From positions 248,001 to 312,000 of the forward strand of contig NZ_QFWT01000004.1 of assembly GCF_003144035.1 (NCBI RefSeq): a stretch of 64,000 nucleotides of DNA, given 5' to 3'. This DNA comes from Vibrio albus. GTDB lineage: Bacteria > Pseudomonadota > Gammaproteobacteria > Enterobacterales > Vibrionaceae. Numbering within the stretch: position 1 is the stretch's first letter; the number at the start of each line of letters is the position of its first letter. A model generated the notes under the pieces. That model ran no database searches, was not told the DNA's origin, and saw only the letters and a list, made by a program, of their open reading frames with translations. Position numbers and translations under genes: made by a program. Below are positions 39,656 to 48,577 of this stretch, one piece after another.

Positions 39656-40660
39656 ATGGCGACAATGAAGGATGTTGCCCAGCTTGCAGGCGTGTCTACT
39701 GCCACGGTTTCCCGTGCACTGATGAACCCTGAGAAAGTTTCAGCCACCACACGCAAGAGAGTGGAAGAAGCCGTACTGGAAGCTGGTTACTCACCCAACT
39801 CTCTGGCCAGAAATTTACGCAGAAACGAATCCAAAACGATCGTTACCATTGTTCCTGACATCTGTGACCCTTATTTCACAGCCATCATCCGGGGTATCGA
39901 GGATGCTGCGATAGAAAACGGCTATCTGGTGCTGCTGGGCGACAGTGGCCAGCAGCAGAAACGGGAAAGTTCCTTCGTCAATCTGGTGTTCACCAAACAA
40001 GCCGATGGAATGTTACTGCTCGGTGCCGCTTTACCGTTTGACATCAGTAAGCCAGAACAGAAAAACTTACCACCACTGGTCATGGCCTGTGAATATGCCC
40101 CGGAACTGGAGCTGCCAACGGTTCATATTGATAACCTGACGTCTTCTTTTGAAGCCGTAAACTATCTTAACCAAATCGGCCACAAACGTATTGCTCAGAT
40201 TTCCGGCCCAAAAGAAGCCACCTTGTGCCACTTCCGGAATCAGGGCTATCAGCAGGCTATTCGACGTGCGGGCGTTCCAATGAATGCTGCCTATACCGTC
40301 TTTGGTGACTTTACGTTTGAAGGCGGCGCAAAAGCCATACGTAAACTTCTGTCTCTTCCCGAACCCCCGAGCGCGGTATTCTGTCACTGTGACATGATGG
40401 CCATTGGGGCCATTCAGGAAGCTAAAAAACTGGGCCTTCGGGTACCTCAGGACCTGTCCGTGGTGGGTTTTGATGACATTGAATTCTCAGAGTATTGTGA
40501 TCCTCCACTGACCACTATCTCTCAGCCCCGCTATGAGATTGGCCGGCAGGCCATGTTGATGATGCTCGACCTGTTAAAAGGACGAGAAGTCGGAGCGACG
40601 TCCCGTCTTCTGGAAACGAAACTCGTCATCCGGAATAGTGCGGCACCACCCATTAGTTAA
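39656..40660 (+). CDS. cytR: CytR, LacI-family repressor of nucleoside catabolism
   Basis: A 334-residue LacI-family regulator: HTH and hinge at 1-60 (MKDVAQLAGVSTATVSRALMNPEKVS), then a periplasmic-binding-like effector domain with the VVGFDDIEFSEYCDPPLTTI motif near residues 270-290. CytR represses nucleoside uptake and catabolism with cytidine as inducer, usually in complex with CRP. A perfect CRP site precedes it. In V. cholerae CytR also affects competence and biofilm. It is identified by sequence and by the priA-cytR-ftsN context. Confidence 0.93.
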   Translation: MATMKDVAQLAGVSTATVSRALMNPEKVSATTRKRVEEAVLEAGYSPNSLARNLRRNESKTIVTIVPDICDPYFTAIIRGIEDAAIENGYLVLLGDSGQQQKRESSFVNLVFTKQADGMLLLGAALPFDISKPEQKNLPPLVMACEYAPELELPTVHIDNLTSSFEAVNYLNQIGHKRIAQISGPKEATLCHFRNQGYQQAIRRAGVPMNAAYTVFGDFTFEGGAKAIRKLLSLPEPPSAVFCHCDMMAIGAIQEAKKLGLRVPQDLSVVGFDDIEFSEYCDPPLTTISQPRYEIGRQAMLMMLDLLKGREVGATSRLLETKLVIRNSAAPPIS

Positions 40661-40672
40661 CCGTTTTATTCC

Positions 40673-40705
40673 GGAGCGGCGCTTTTTAGCGCCGCTTCCG
40701 TTTTT
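40673..40705 (+). terminator. Terminator of cytR
   Basis: GCGGCGC-TTTTTA-GCGCCGC, extended by GGA/TCC, followed by GTTTTTA. Confidence 0.85.
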
Positions 40706-40784
40706 AGGATTATTCGTTGTTTTCCATCTCTAAACTGGATTACCATGTTGCCTGTTTTTATCAACACGCCGATGAAGTATTACT

Positions 40785-41327
40785 GTGGCTAAAGATTATG
40801 TAAGACGTGGCCAGGGGTCAAAAAAGACCAGCCGTAAAAAACCGAACAACCGAACTAAGTTTCCATGGAAGGCAGGGCTGCTCGCTCTGTTGGCGGTGGG
40901 AGCGTTTGGTTATGGGCTTTATATACTCAGTAATGACCCGGAACCAAAGGTGAAGGTAACCCAACCAGCACCGAAGAAGAAACCTGTCACCAAAACCAAG
41001 CCACTCCCTCCTCCACCAAAAGAGGAATGGGAATACGTAAAAGAACTGCCAAATAAAGAGATTGAAGTTCAGGCTAAAGAACAGGTCGTATCAGAGATCC
41101 CTTACATCATGCAGTGTGGTGCATTTAAAACTCTGCAACAGGCCGAAGAGCGTAAAGTTAATATCGCCTTCCAGGGACTGGGCAGTAAGATCCGTAAAAA
41201 GGAAAACAGCAGCTGGTACCGGGTAGTGCTAGGACCTTACACCACCAAACGGGAAGCGGTAAAAGACAAGCATCGCCTGCAAAGAGCAAAAATCGAACCC
41301 TGTGCAATCTGGAAAGAGGCACAATAA
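40785..41327 (+). CDS. ftsN: Cell division protein FtsN
   Basis: A 180-residue bitopic protein with a GTG start. A basic cytoplasmic tail (~1-27) binds FtsA, one membrane helix follows (~29-48), then a proline/lysine-rich linker and a SPOR domain (~102-178; PYIMQCGAFKTLQQAE to GPYTTKREAV) that binds denuded septal glycan. The linker is much shorter than in E. coli FtsN (319 residues), as is normal for vibrios. The essential helices that activate septal synthesis lie in the linker. The start codon is the first plausible one before the MAKDYVRRGQ motif. Confidence 0.93.
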   Translation: MAKDYVRRGQGSKKTSRKKPNNRTKFPWKAGLLALLAVGAFGYGLYILSNDPEPKVKVTQPAPKKKPVTKTKPLPPPPKEEWEYVKELPNKEIEVQAKEQVVSEIPYIMQCGAFKTLQQAEERKVNIAFQGLGSKIRKKENSSWYRVVLGPYTTKREAVKDKHRLQRAKIEPCAIWKEAQ

Positions 41328-41348
41328 ATAACCACCCACATCAAAACA

Positions 41349-41395
41349 ACAGAGGTTCTCCAGTCTCTTTACAGAAAGTACCGGAAGACCTCTGT
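41349..41395 (+). other. Hairpin downstream of ftsN
   Basis: ACAGAGGT (41349-41356) and ACCTCTGT (41388-41395) form an 8-bp perfect stem, extended with mismatches by TCTCC/GGAAG. No T tract follows; it may be an attenuator or mRNA end. Confidence 0.45.
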
Positions 41396-41419
41396 CAGCA
41401 AAGACTGTTTTCCGCTCCC

Positions 41420-41448
41420 CTTGAATTCCTGAATTCACATCCTTATAT
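41420..41448 (+). promoter_or_regulatory. Heat-shock (sigma-32) promoter of hslVU
   Basis: CTTGAA (41420-41425), 15 bp, then CCTTATAT (41441-41448), close to CTTGAA / CCCCATNT; about 50 bp before the hslV start. Confidence 0.65.
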
Positions 41449-41503
41449 ACTTCTTATATTCAAAAAACATCTCACTAGTGAAATTAAATAAGAGGTCAAG
41501 CTC

Positions 41504-42037
41504 GTGACTACTATCGTATCTGTACGTCGTAACAATAACGTTGTCATCGCTGGTGATGGGCAAGTTTCTCTGGGCAATACTGTAATGAAAGGTAATGCCC
41601 GCAAAGTGCGCCGTTTATATAACAATAAAGTACTGGCTGGTTTTGCCGGCGGAACAGCGGACGCTTTTACTCTATTCGAACGCTTTGAAGATAAGCTGCA
41701 GATGCATCAGGGACACCTGACCAAAGCAGCCGTTGAGCTGGCAAAAGACTGGCGAAGCGATCGTGCGCTACGTCGTCTTGAGGCCATTTTGGCGGTGGCC
41801 GATGAAACGGCGTCCTTCATCATCACCGGTAATGGAGATGTTGTGCAGCCAGAAAACGACCTGATTGCCATTGGCTCTGGTGGTAACTTTGCTCAGGCAG
41901 CGGCTATCGCTTTGCTGGAAAATACCGATCTGAACGCTCGTGAAATCGCACAGAAAGCCTTGAAAATTGCCGGTGATATCTGTGTCTTCACCAACCACAA
42001 TCAGACCATTGAAGAACTAGAGATCGCGGCTGAATAA
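41504..42037 (+). CDS. hslV: HslV peptidase subunit
   Basis: A 177-residue threonine protease of the HslVU (ClpQY) proteasome-like complex. After removal of the initiator, Thr2 of the sequence TTIVSVRR is the nucleophile; the GDGQVSLG segment and [11 protein letters not shown] loop are conserved. The start is GTG at 41504, with AAGAGG upstream. It is followed 34 bp later by hslU. A sigma-32-like promoter precedes it. Confidence 0.98.
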   Translation: MTTIVSVRRNNNVVIAGDGQVSLGNTVMKGNARKVRRLYNNKVLAGFAGGTADAFTLFERFEDKLQMHQGHLTKAAVELAKDWRSDRALRRLEAILAVADETASFIITGNGDVVQPENDLIAIGSGGNFAQAAAIALLENTDLNAREIAQKALKIAGDICVFTNHNQTIEELEIAAE

Positions 42038-42071
42038 ACGCGGCGAGAACCGAATAAAGGGATAATGACGT

Positions 42072-43406
42072 ATGTCTGAAATGACTCCACGTGAAATCGT
42101 ACACGAACTGAACCGCCACATTATCGGTCAGGAAAAAGCCAAACGCTCTGTTGCTATCGCTCTTCGCAACCGCTGGCGTCGCATGCAGCTGGAAGAAAGC
42201 CTGAGAGCAGAAGTCACGCCAAAAAATATTCTGATGATGGGCCCGACAGGCGTGGGTAAAACCGAGATAGCCCGCCGTCTGGCTAAGTTGGCTAATGCGC
42301 CGTTTATCAAAGTAGAAGCCACTAAATTCACAGAAGTCGGTTATGTGGGTAAAGAAGTGGAATCCATCATCCGCGACCTGACTGACGTGGCAGAGAAGAT
42401 GACCCGTCAGCAGGCGATGGAGAAAGTAAAGTTCCGCGCTGAAGAACACGCAGAAGACCGGATTCTGGACATTCTTCTTCCCCCGGCACGAGACTCCTGG
42501 GGCCAGTCTGAGCAACCCGCAGAGGACAACTCGAATACCCGACAGATTTTCCGTAAAAAATTACGTGAAGGCTCACTGGATGACAAAGACATTGACGTTG
42601 ATGTTGCTGCACCGCAAATGGGGGTTGAGATCATGGCTCCTCCTGGCATGGAAGAGATGACCAACCAGCTGCAGAGCATGTTCCAGAACCTGGGCGGCAA
42701 TACCACCAAAAGCCGTAAGATGAAGATCAAAGACGCCTTCAAAGCCCTTACCGAGGAAGAAGCGGCCAAGCTGATCAACCAGGAAGACCTGAAAGCCCAG
42801 GCTATCGATTATGTAGAAAACAACGGTATCGTGTTTATTGATGAGATCGACAAGATCTGTAAACGCGGTGAAGTGTCCGGCCCGGATGTTTCCCGGGAAG
42901 GTGTACAGCGTGACTTACTGCCACTTATCGAAGGCAGTGCCGTCACAACCAAACATGGTACCGTGCGCACCGACCATATCCTGTTCATTGCATCGGGCGC
43001 GTTCCAGGTGGCTAAACCTTCCGATCTGATCCCTGAGCTTCAGGGTCGCCTGCCTATCCGGGTAGAACTGGAAGCCCTGTCCAGTGATGACTTTAAACGC
43101 ATTCTTACCGAGCCTCGTGCATCACTAACGGAACAGTACTCTGCTCTGATGCAGACGGAAAATGTCTCCGTTTCCTTCACAGAAGACGGTATCGAAAAGA
43201 TTGCTGAAGCAGCATGGCAGGTCAATGAGACCACTGAAAATATCGGTGCCCGCCGTCTGCACACGGTCATGGAACGCTTGATGGATGAGATATCCTTCGA
43301 TGCAACAGAAAAGTCAGGTTCCACCCTGACCATTAACGGCGATTATGTTAAGCAACATCTGGGTGAACTGGTTGAAGATGAAGATCTGAGCCGCTTTATT
43401 CTGTAA
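42072..43406 (+). CDS. hslU: HslU ATPase subunit
   Basis: A 444-residue AAA+ unfoldase that feeds substrates into HslV. Walker A is GPTGVGKTE (~57-65), Walker B VFIDEIDK (~255), and the I-domain insertion (~110-240) carries the ...[14 protein letters not shown] segment. The C-terminus [10 protein letters not shown], which docks into HslV, is intact. It is co-transcribed with hslV. Confidence 0.98.
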   Translation: MSEMTPREIVHELNRHIIGQEKAKRSVAIALRNRWRRMQLEESLRAEVTPKNILMMGPTGVGKTEIARRLAKLANAPFIKVEATKFTEVGYVGKEVESIIRDLTDVAEKMTRQQAMEKVKFRAEEHAEDRILDILLPPARDSWGQSEQPAEDNSNTRQIFRKKLREGSLDDKDIDVDVAAPQMGVEIMAPPGMEEMTNQLQSMFQNLGGNTTKSRKMKIKDAFKALTEEEAAKLINQEDLKAQAIDYVENNGIVFIDEIDKICKRGEVSGPDVSREGVQRDLLPLIEGSAVTTKHGTVRTDHILFIASGAFQVAKPSDLIPELQGRLPIRVELEALSSDDFKRILTEPRASLTEQYSALMQTENVSVSFTEDGIEKIAEAAWQVNETTENIGARRLHTVMERLMDEISFDATEKSGSTLTINGDYVKQHLGELVEDEDLSRFIL

Positions 43407-43432
43407 GCGAACCCAGCCCCCCAACAAACAAG

Positions 43433-43457
43433 GCCCCTACCACTTTAGGGGCTTTTT
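43433..43457 (+). terminator. Terminator of hslVU
   Basis: GCCCCTA (43433-43439) and TAGGGGC (43446-43452) around a 6-nt loop, followed by TTTTT. Confidence 0.9.
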
Positions 43458-43513
43458 ATTCTCTGCACGCTTGATGGTATACTGTCTGCATCTGGTATCG
43501 TGGTATATGTGTA

Positions 43514-44425
43514 ATGAATAAGTCCGTGTCTATCTGGCTGGAGGCATTCCGGCCTAAAACTCTTCCCCTCGCTCTGGTTTCAATTATTACCGGTAGTACG
43601 CTGGCACATGCAAACGGACATTTCTCATGGGTGATCATGCTGCTGTCTCTGATCACCGCGACACTGCTGCAAATCCTTTCAAACCTGGCCAATGATTATG
43701 GTGATGCGCAAAAAGGGACCGATAATGAGCACCGTCTGGGACCTATTCGTGCGATGCAACAAGGTGTCTCCTCTCTGGATATGAAAAGAGCCATTACGAT
43801 TAATGTGGTGCTTACTCTGCTATCCGGCCTGGCACTTGTCCTGTATTCCCTCGACAGCTTAGCCAACATTCTTGCCTTTCTGGGACTGGGCGCACTCGCC
43901 GTGCTTGCTGCGATTGCCTATACCGTAGGGCAAAAACCCTATGGCTATATTGGGTTGGGTGACCTTTCTGTCTTTATCTTTTTTGGCCTGCTCGGGGTGG
44001 CCGGCACCTTTTTCCTGCATACCGGCTTTCTGGATATTGGTATTTTTATTCCGGCAACTGCCAGTGGCCTGCTTGCTGCCGGTGTACTCAATATCAATAA
44101 CATGCGGGACATTGAAAATGATCGAGCCTGTGGCAAGCACACGTTTGCTGTCCGCTTAGGCGAAATCAAGGCGAAACGCTACCACTTGTTCCTTATCTGG
44201 GCCGCATTCATTATTTTTGCCGCTTATCTGCTGCACACCTCCAGTATCTGGCTGGTACTGCCTTTCTTTCTGTCGGCCACCGTTATCGGCAAACATGGGA
44301 AGGCCGTTCTGCATACCACGGCTCCCGTACAGATCGCGCCAATGCTACCCGTGATAGTAAAATGTGCAGTTATCACTAACATTTTGTTTTCTCTGCTTGT
44401 TATTGCTCAAACTCTCACAAGATAA
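43514..44425 (+). CDS. menA: 1,4-dihydroxy-2-naphthoate polyprenyltransferase
   Basis: A 303-residue UbiA-family membrane enzyme with eight to nine hydrophobic segments that prenylates DHNA in menaquinone synthesis. The two aspartate-rich motifs are NLANDYGDAQKGTD (~58-71) and NNMRDIENDRACGKH (~195-209). It has its own start after the hslVU terminator and is followed by rraA, as in E. coli. Confidence 0.95.
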   Translation: MNKSVSIWLEAFRPKTLPLALVSIITGSTLAHANGHFSWVIMLLSLITATLLQILSNLANDYGDAQKGTDNEHRLGPIRAMQQGVSSLDMKRAITINVVLTLLSGLALVLYSLDSLANILAFLGLGALAVLAAIAYTVGQKPYGYIGLGDLSVFIFFGLLGVAGTFFLHTGFLDIGIFIPATASGLLAAGVLNINNMRDIENDRACGKHTFAVRLGEIKAKRYHLFLIWAAFIIFAAYLLHTSSIWLVLPFFLSATVIGKHGKAVLHTTAPVQIAPMLPVIVKCAVITNILFSLLVIAQTLTR

Positions 44426-44518
44426 TTTGTGCTTATCGTTGCATTGGGTACCTGACCGGATATACTCAATATACTCATGCCCCTTTTATGGGTACCACCA
44501 GCTAATGGGATGATGCGT

Positions 44519-45067
44519 ATGGAATACAATACCTCTGCACTTTGCGATATTTACTTAGACCAGGTTGACGTTGTCGAGCCTATGTTCAGTAACTTTGGCG
44601 GTAGTGCATCGTTCGCCGGTCAGATCACCACAATCAAATGCTTTGAAGATAACGGGTTGATCCGCTCGGTTCTGGAAGAAGACGGAAATGGCCGGGTTCT
44701 GTTAGTCGACGGTGGTGGCTCACTCAGAAAAGCGTTGATTGATTCTGAACTGGCAGCTCTGGCTGAAGAGAACGAATGGGAAGGGATCGTTGTCTATGGC
44801 TGTGTGCGTGAAGTGGATGAACTCGAGGACATGAGTGTCGGCATTCAGGCCCTGGCCTCCATTCCGGTTGGGGCGGCTAAGCAGGATATCGGAGAAATTG
44901 ATGTTCCGGTCAACTTCGGCGGCGTCACTTTCCTTCCGGAAGACTATCTGTATGCCGACAATACCGGCATTATCCTGTCTCAGGAACAGCTGAATACGGA
45001 GCTTGAGCTGGATGAAGATGAAGAAGATGACGGTTATGAAGTCATCAGTGAGGCTGAAGAAGAGTAG
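44519..45067 (+). CDS. rraA: Regulator of ribonuclease activity A
   Basis: About 182 residues beginning [21 protein letters not shown]; the start at 44519 matches the family and has GGGA upstream, whereas a start at 44477 would add 14 unconserved residues. RraA trimers bind RNase E and inhibit it. The [28 protein letters not shown] and [11 protein letters not shown] motifs are typical. The C-terminal ~20 residues are an acidic tail ([12 protein letters not shown]), longer than in E. coli. Confidence 0.95.
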   Translation: MEYNTSALCDIYLDQVDVVEPMFSNFGGSASFAGQITTIKCFEDNGLIRSVLEEDGNGRVLLVDGGGSLRKALIDSELAALAEENEWEGIVVYGCVREVDELEDMSVGIQALASIPVGAAKQDIGEIDVPVNFGGVTFLPEDYLYADNTGIILSQEQLNTELELDEDEEDDGYEVISEAEEE

Positions 45068-45088
45068 TCGGTTTTAACAATGAATAAT

Positions 45089-45125
45089 AAAAGAGGCGCA
45101 GATACCCGGTACCTGCGCCTCTTTT
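45089..45125. terminator. Bidirectional terminator between rraA and zapB
   Basis: AAAAGAGGCGCAG (45089-45101) and CTGCGCCTCTTTT (45113-45125) form a 13-bp perfect stem between convergent genes. Confidence 0.92.
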
Positions 45126-45148
45126 ACTGTCAGTATCGCAGAAACACG

Positions 45149-45391
45149 TTATTCAACGTCTTCCATCTTACCCAGCAGGTTACGGATACGCTCCTGCCAC
45201 GCATTGTGTTCGGCTTCCATCTGACGTGATTTCTCTTCCAGACCAGAGCGCTCAGCTTTCAGCGTCTCAGCTTCAGACGTCAGTTGCTGGTTTTTCTCTT
45301 TCATTTCTTCCAGCTCCATCTGTAACAGAGTGATGGTATCAACCGCAGTTTGCACCTTTGCTTCAAGCTGCTCCAGAATTTCTAATGACAT
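45149..45391 (-). CDS. zapB: Cell division protein ZapB
   Basis: An 80-residue protein that is almost entirely coiled coil ([22 protein letters not shown] heptads, shown in part), the known architecture of ZapB. It assembles at midcell with ZapA and links the Z ring to MatP and the terminus region. Its location between rraA and glpX agrees with E. coli. Confidence 0.95.
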   Translation of the reverse strand: MSLEILEQLEAKVQTAVDTITLLQMELEEMKEKNQQLTSEAETLKAERSGLEEKSRQMEAEHNAWQERIRNLLGKMEDVE

Positions 45392-45562
45392 GTTCTTACC
45401 CTATATAAAATTTGTCCGTTATCGCTCTATTCTACTCAGACTGCAACAGATGACCAACAACAATACGAGCCTTCGGGTCTGTATGACTAAAAATAGAACA
45501 TGATTCAGCCAGCCCGGGCTCGTGATCATGCTTATCCGACACCTGCCCTATTCGCCATAAAA

Positions 45563-45578
45563 AAGCAAACGTTTTCTA
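45563..45578. promoter_or_regulatory. LacI-family (PurR-like) operator in the glpX promoter
   Basis: AAGCAAACGTTTTCTA fits the PurR pattern ANGCAANCGNTTNCNT at all but the last fixed position and lies just upstream of a TATGAT -10 (45585-45590). Cra or another LacI member remains possible. Confidence 0.5.
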
Positions 45579-45636
45579 TTGGGGTATGATAAGATCGCGC
45601 CGGAATTTTTCACACCCCCTTTAATTTGGAGTCAAA

Positions 45637-46644
45637 ATGAAACGCGATTTGGCAATGGCATTTTCACGCGTAACGGAAGGTGCCGCATTAGCAGGTTATA
45701 AATGGCTTGGACGTGGCGATAAAAACGCAGCGGATGGTGCAGCCGTAGAAGTGATGCGTAGCCTGTTAAACAAAACTGAGATCAGCGGTGAGATTGTCAT
45801 TGGTGAAGGTGAAATTGATGACGCCCCTATGCTCTATATTGGTGAGCAGGTCGGTGTTGGCGGTGATGCAGTAGATATCGCAGTCGACCCAATTGAAGGG
45901 ACTCGTATGACGGCCATGGGACAGGCTAACGCATTGGCTGTTCTGGCGGCTGGTGAAAAAGGCAGCTTCCTGAAAGCGCCGGATATGTACATGGAAAAAC
46001 TGGTTGTCGGCCCGGGCGCGAAAGGTTGCATTGACCTGAACAAACCACTGACAGAAAACCTGGAAAATGTCGCCAAAGCACTGAATAAAACGCTGGATAC
46101 TCTGGTCGTGATCACTCTGGCCAAACCTCGTCATGATCAGGTTATTAAAGATATGCAGGACATGGGTGTTCGTGTCTTTGCCGTGCCTGATGGCGATGTT
46201 GCAGCCTCTATCCTGACCTGTATGCCGGATAGTGAAGTTGACGTGATGTACTGTATTGGCGGTGCTCCGGAAGGTGTGGTTTCTGCTGCCGTGATCCGTG
46301 CTCTGGACGGTGACATGCAGGGTCGCCTGCTGCCGCGCCACGAAGTAAAAGGCGATACGGAAGAAAACCGTGCTTTTGGTGAACAAGAGCTGGCCCGCTG
46401 TGAAGAAATGGGTGTAAAAGCTGGTGTGGTATTGCCAATGGGCGATATGGCCCGTAGCGATAACGTTGTGTTCTCTGCGACTGGTATCACTAAAGGTGAT
46501 TTGCTGGAAGGCATCAGCCGTCAGGGTAATATTGCAACAACCGAAACTCTGTTGATCCGCGGTCGCTGCCGTACAATCCGCCGAATCAAATCCACTCACT
46601 ATCTGGAACGTAAAGATCCGGAAGTGAGAGATATCATCCTGTAA
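45637..46644 (+). CDS. glpX: Class II fructose-1,6-bisphosphatase
   Basis: A 335-residue GlpX that hydrolyses fructose-1,6-bisphosphate in gluconeogenesis. Metal-binding segments GEGEIDDAPML and DPIEGTRMTAMGQ and the lysine-rich SIGGAPEGV-type loop (CIGGAPEGVVSAA) are present. In E. coli it ends the glpFKX operon; here glpF and glpK are absent and glpX stands alone with its own promoter and a possible PurR-like operator. Confidence 0.96.
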   Translation: MKRDLAMAFSRVTEGAALAGYKWLGRGDKNAADGAAVEVMRSLLNKTEISGEIVIGEGEIDDAPMLYIGEQVGVGGDAVDIAVDPIEGTRMTAMGQANALAVLAAGEKGSFLKAPDMYMEKLVVGPGAKGCIDLNKPLTENLENVAKALNKTLDTLVVITLAKPRHDQVIKDMQDMGVRVFAVPDGDVAASILTCMPDSEVDVMYCIGGAPEGVVSAAVIRALDGDMQGRLLPRHEVKGDTEENRAFGEQELARCEEMGVKAGVVLPMGDMARSDNVVFSATGITKGDLLEGISRQGNIATTETLLIRGRCRTIRRIKSTHYLERKDPEVRDIIL

Positions 46645-46664
46645 TCCTGCCGACTATTCCCCTG

Positions 46665-46689
46665 TCAGGGCCTGTTTTTCAGGCCCTGA
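46665..46689 (+). terminator. Hairpin after glpX
   Basis: TCAGGGCCTG-TTTTT-CAGGCCCTGA is a perfect 10-bp stem. The downstream T tract is weak, so termination efficiency is uncertain. Confidence 0.65.
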
Positions 46690-46767
46690 CTTAATCAATC
46701 AATTGCTTTATTAAATACATCATTCATAATAGTCATTATCAGCAACGCGACACTGTGATTGATTTCT

Positions 46768-47385
46768 ATGAAGACCCCGGAAAAAATACTCCACAAACTG
46801 AAACGTGAAGGCTCAATGACGGCTAAAAAGCTGGCGGAAGATCTGAGCATGACCACCATGGGCGCACGTCAACACCTTCAGACACTGGAAGAGGATGGCA
46901 TGATTGAATCTTTTGACGTCAGAGTCAAAGTAGGCCGTCCTAACCGGCACTGGTCACTGACAGAAAAAGGCCACAGTTATTTTTCTGACCGGCATGGAGA
47001 TTTAAGTGTTCAGGTGATCGAAGCGGTGGAAGAACTGTTCGGAACAGAGGGTCTTCAAAAAGTCGCCCAGGACAGGGAAAACAAAACCTTCACCCGTTAC
47101 CAGGCGCATCTGGCCGATAAACACAGCCTGAAAGAAAAGCTGGAAACACTGACTCAGCTACGCGAACAAGAAGGCTATATGGCAGAACTGATAGCTACTG
47201 ACAGCGGCTACACATTAGTTGAAAATCACTGCCCTATCTGCAAAGCCGCAGAACGGTGCCCCACGTTCTGCCAATCTGAGATCAATATCTTTCAGCGCCT
47301 GCTCGGCGATAACTATCAGATTGAACGCTCGGAACACATCATCAATGATGAGCGCCGCTGTGTATACCTGATTAAAGAAAAATAA
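46768..47385 (+). CDS. SufR-like winged-helix regulator with C-terminal cysteine cluster
   Basis: About 205 residues. An N-terminal winged helix (~5-75; AKKLAEDLSMTTMGARQHLQTLEEDGMI, only key part) is followed by a helical middle and a cysteine-rich segment, C155-P-I-C158, C164, C168, plus C198 near the end. This layout is like SufR-type regulators, where such cysteines hold an iron-sulfur cluster that controls DNA binding. Target genes are unknown; no suf or isc genes are adjacent. I start at the ATG at 46768; a TTG at 46759 is possible. A 22-bp direct repeat lies just after the gene. Confidence 0.72.
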   Translation: MKTPEKILHKLKREGSMTAKKLAEDLSMTTMGARQHLQTLEEDGMIESFDVRVKVGRPNRHWSLTEKGHSYFSDRHGDLSVQVIEAVEELFGTEGLQKVAQDRENKTFTRYQAHLADKHSLKEKLETLTQLREQEGYMAELIATDSGYTLVENHCPICKAAERCPTFCQSEINIFQRLLGDNYQIERSEHIINDERRCVYLIKEK

Positions 47386-47398
47386 CGCCTTCGCCCAT

Positions 47399-47440
47399 AT
47401 GTCTTAAAAAAGGCAATACGATGTCTTAAAAAGGCAACAC
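47399..47440 (+). repeat. Tandem 22/20-bp direct repeat
   Basis: ATGTCTTAAAAAAGGCAATACG is followed at once by ATGTCTTAAAAAGGCAACAC. The copies differ by one A in the A run and at the end. Confidence 0.8.
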
Positions 47441-47585
47441 TCCCACCTAATACCTTTGTAGCATAATGAACGCAATATCTGGGTTTTGCGCCTGGATTGG
47501 CTACACTAATATTAATAGCTGCTCTCTTTCTGTTATTCACCAATAGCCCTACTGATAACCAATGAAAGAAGAGTGAGGAGGTATT

Positions 47586-47915
47586 ATGGATTTTCCTCAA
47601 TATGAGCAAACTCTGCCGTCATTCGACGAATTGATGGAGCTGGCCGAGCATAACCCTGAAGCCTTTGATGAGCTGAAAAGAGAGATATGTGAAGAAGCAA
47701 TCACCTACGCAACAAAAGAGATGCAGCCCAGGCTCAGAGCCCAGCAGACGCATATTGACCGGGTTATAAAAAGGTGCAAAAACCCTTACCAAACCAATGT
47801 TATTCTGATGCGGGAACTGAGTATGCAGGTAGAAAAGTTTCAGTCCGTGCTGGAAGGGGAGTTTGATGAAGAACAAGTGGCAGAGGTGATACCGTTCCCC
47901 CACCGCCACCACTAA
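47586..47915 (+). CDS. DUF3135 domain-containing protein
   Basis: A 109-residue acidic, mostly helical protein. The opening PSFDELMELAEHNPEAFDELKREI and the central LRAQQTHIDRVIKRCKNPY pattern match DUF3135, a small family of marine gammaproteobacteria without assigned function. No signal peptide or membrane segment. GTGAGGAGG precedes the ATG, an excellent ribosome-binding site. It is convergent with the DUF805 gene. Confidence 0.72.
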   Translation: MDFPQYEQTLPSFDELMELAEHNPEAFDELKREICEEAITYATKEMQPRLRAQQTHIDRVIKRCKNPYQTNVILMRELSMQVEKFQSVLEGEFDEEQVAEVIPFPHRHH

Positions 47916-47927
47916 ATTGACAACAGG

Positions 47928-48353
47928 TTATGCCTGCGGTTGACCATACTGGTTTTCCGCAGCATTTCCTTTCAGAAATCCACACTCAATAAGAATCCAC
48001 AGCCCACAGATCAAAGCCGCCATTGAAAGCGCTGTCTCCATTGTCGTTGGCTGGCTCTGAGCCGCTAGTCCCCCGACAGGTACCGTAAAACGTCCCATAA
48101 TGACCGGAATATTCAGTAAGAGGAATTTATTGGACTTATTCCGGTCATGCCAACGCTTCGCCGTCACCGCCAAATCAGGCACAACGAGCACCACAAGGCA
48201 CACAGGAAGAATAGTACCTAACCCCGCCGGGTAGAATTCTTTCAGCACTGTAGCCACCACCATAATGACCACATAATAACAAGCGTTCCAGATCCAGAAT
48301 GTACGACGGTTAATCCGCCCCTGAAATGAGAATAATAGTTCTTTAACCGACAT
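47928..48353 (-). CDS. DUF805 family inner-membrane protein
   Basis: A 141-residue protein with about four hydrophobic segments. It begins with the family pattern SFQGRINRRTFWIW and contains the conserved AVTAKRWHDRNKSN loop, both diagnostic of DUF805 (YhaH-like) proteins. Function is unknown. It stands alone, divergent from tpiA. Confidence 0.82.
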   Translation of the reverse strand: MSVKELLFSFQGRINRRTFWIWNACYYVVIMVVATVLKEFYPAGLGTILPVCLVVLVVPDLAVTAKRWHDRNKSNKFLLLNIPVIMGRFTVPVGGLAAQSQPTTMETALSMAALICGLWILIECGFLKGNAAENQYGQPQA

Positions 48354-48485
48354 TATATAACCTTAATCAAATCGAACAGCGCAACAAAAATACCTTAATA
48401 GCAGTAAAATCTGAAAGATAAGCTACTATCTTTGCATCATAGATCACTTTAGACCGTTGTGATGCAAAAAAGATCAGAGAAAGAC

Positions 48486-48501
48486 ATGATTACTATCATG
48501 A
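48486..48501. promoter_or_regulatory. Inverted repeat upstream of tpiA
   Basis: CATGAT-TACT-ATCATG is a perfect palindrome with 6-bp arms, flanked more widely by AGATCA and TGATCT, about 80 bp before the tpiA ATG. Regulator unknown. Confidence 0.4.
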
Positions 48502-48577
48502 TCTGAGGTTATTAATCTGTTATATTCTTTCGCCATAACGTTTATTTTTTACATTAATTAATTTTGGAGATATCCCT

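Noticed and set aside
45766..46599. A 277-codon open frame antisense to glpX
   Set aside because: It lies wholly inside glpX, which is a certain gene; the predicted protein is low in complexity and unlike any family.
48437..48463. Sequence near ATCAC...GTGAT upstream of tpiA as a CRP site
   Set aside because: The half-sites are in the wrong order and 11 bp apart, unlike TGTGA-N6-TCACA.
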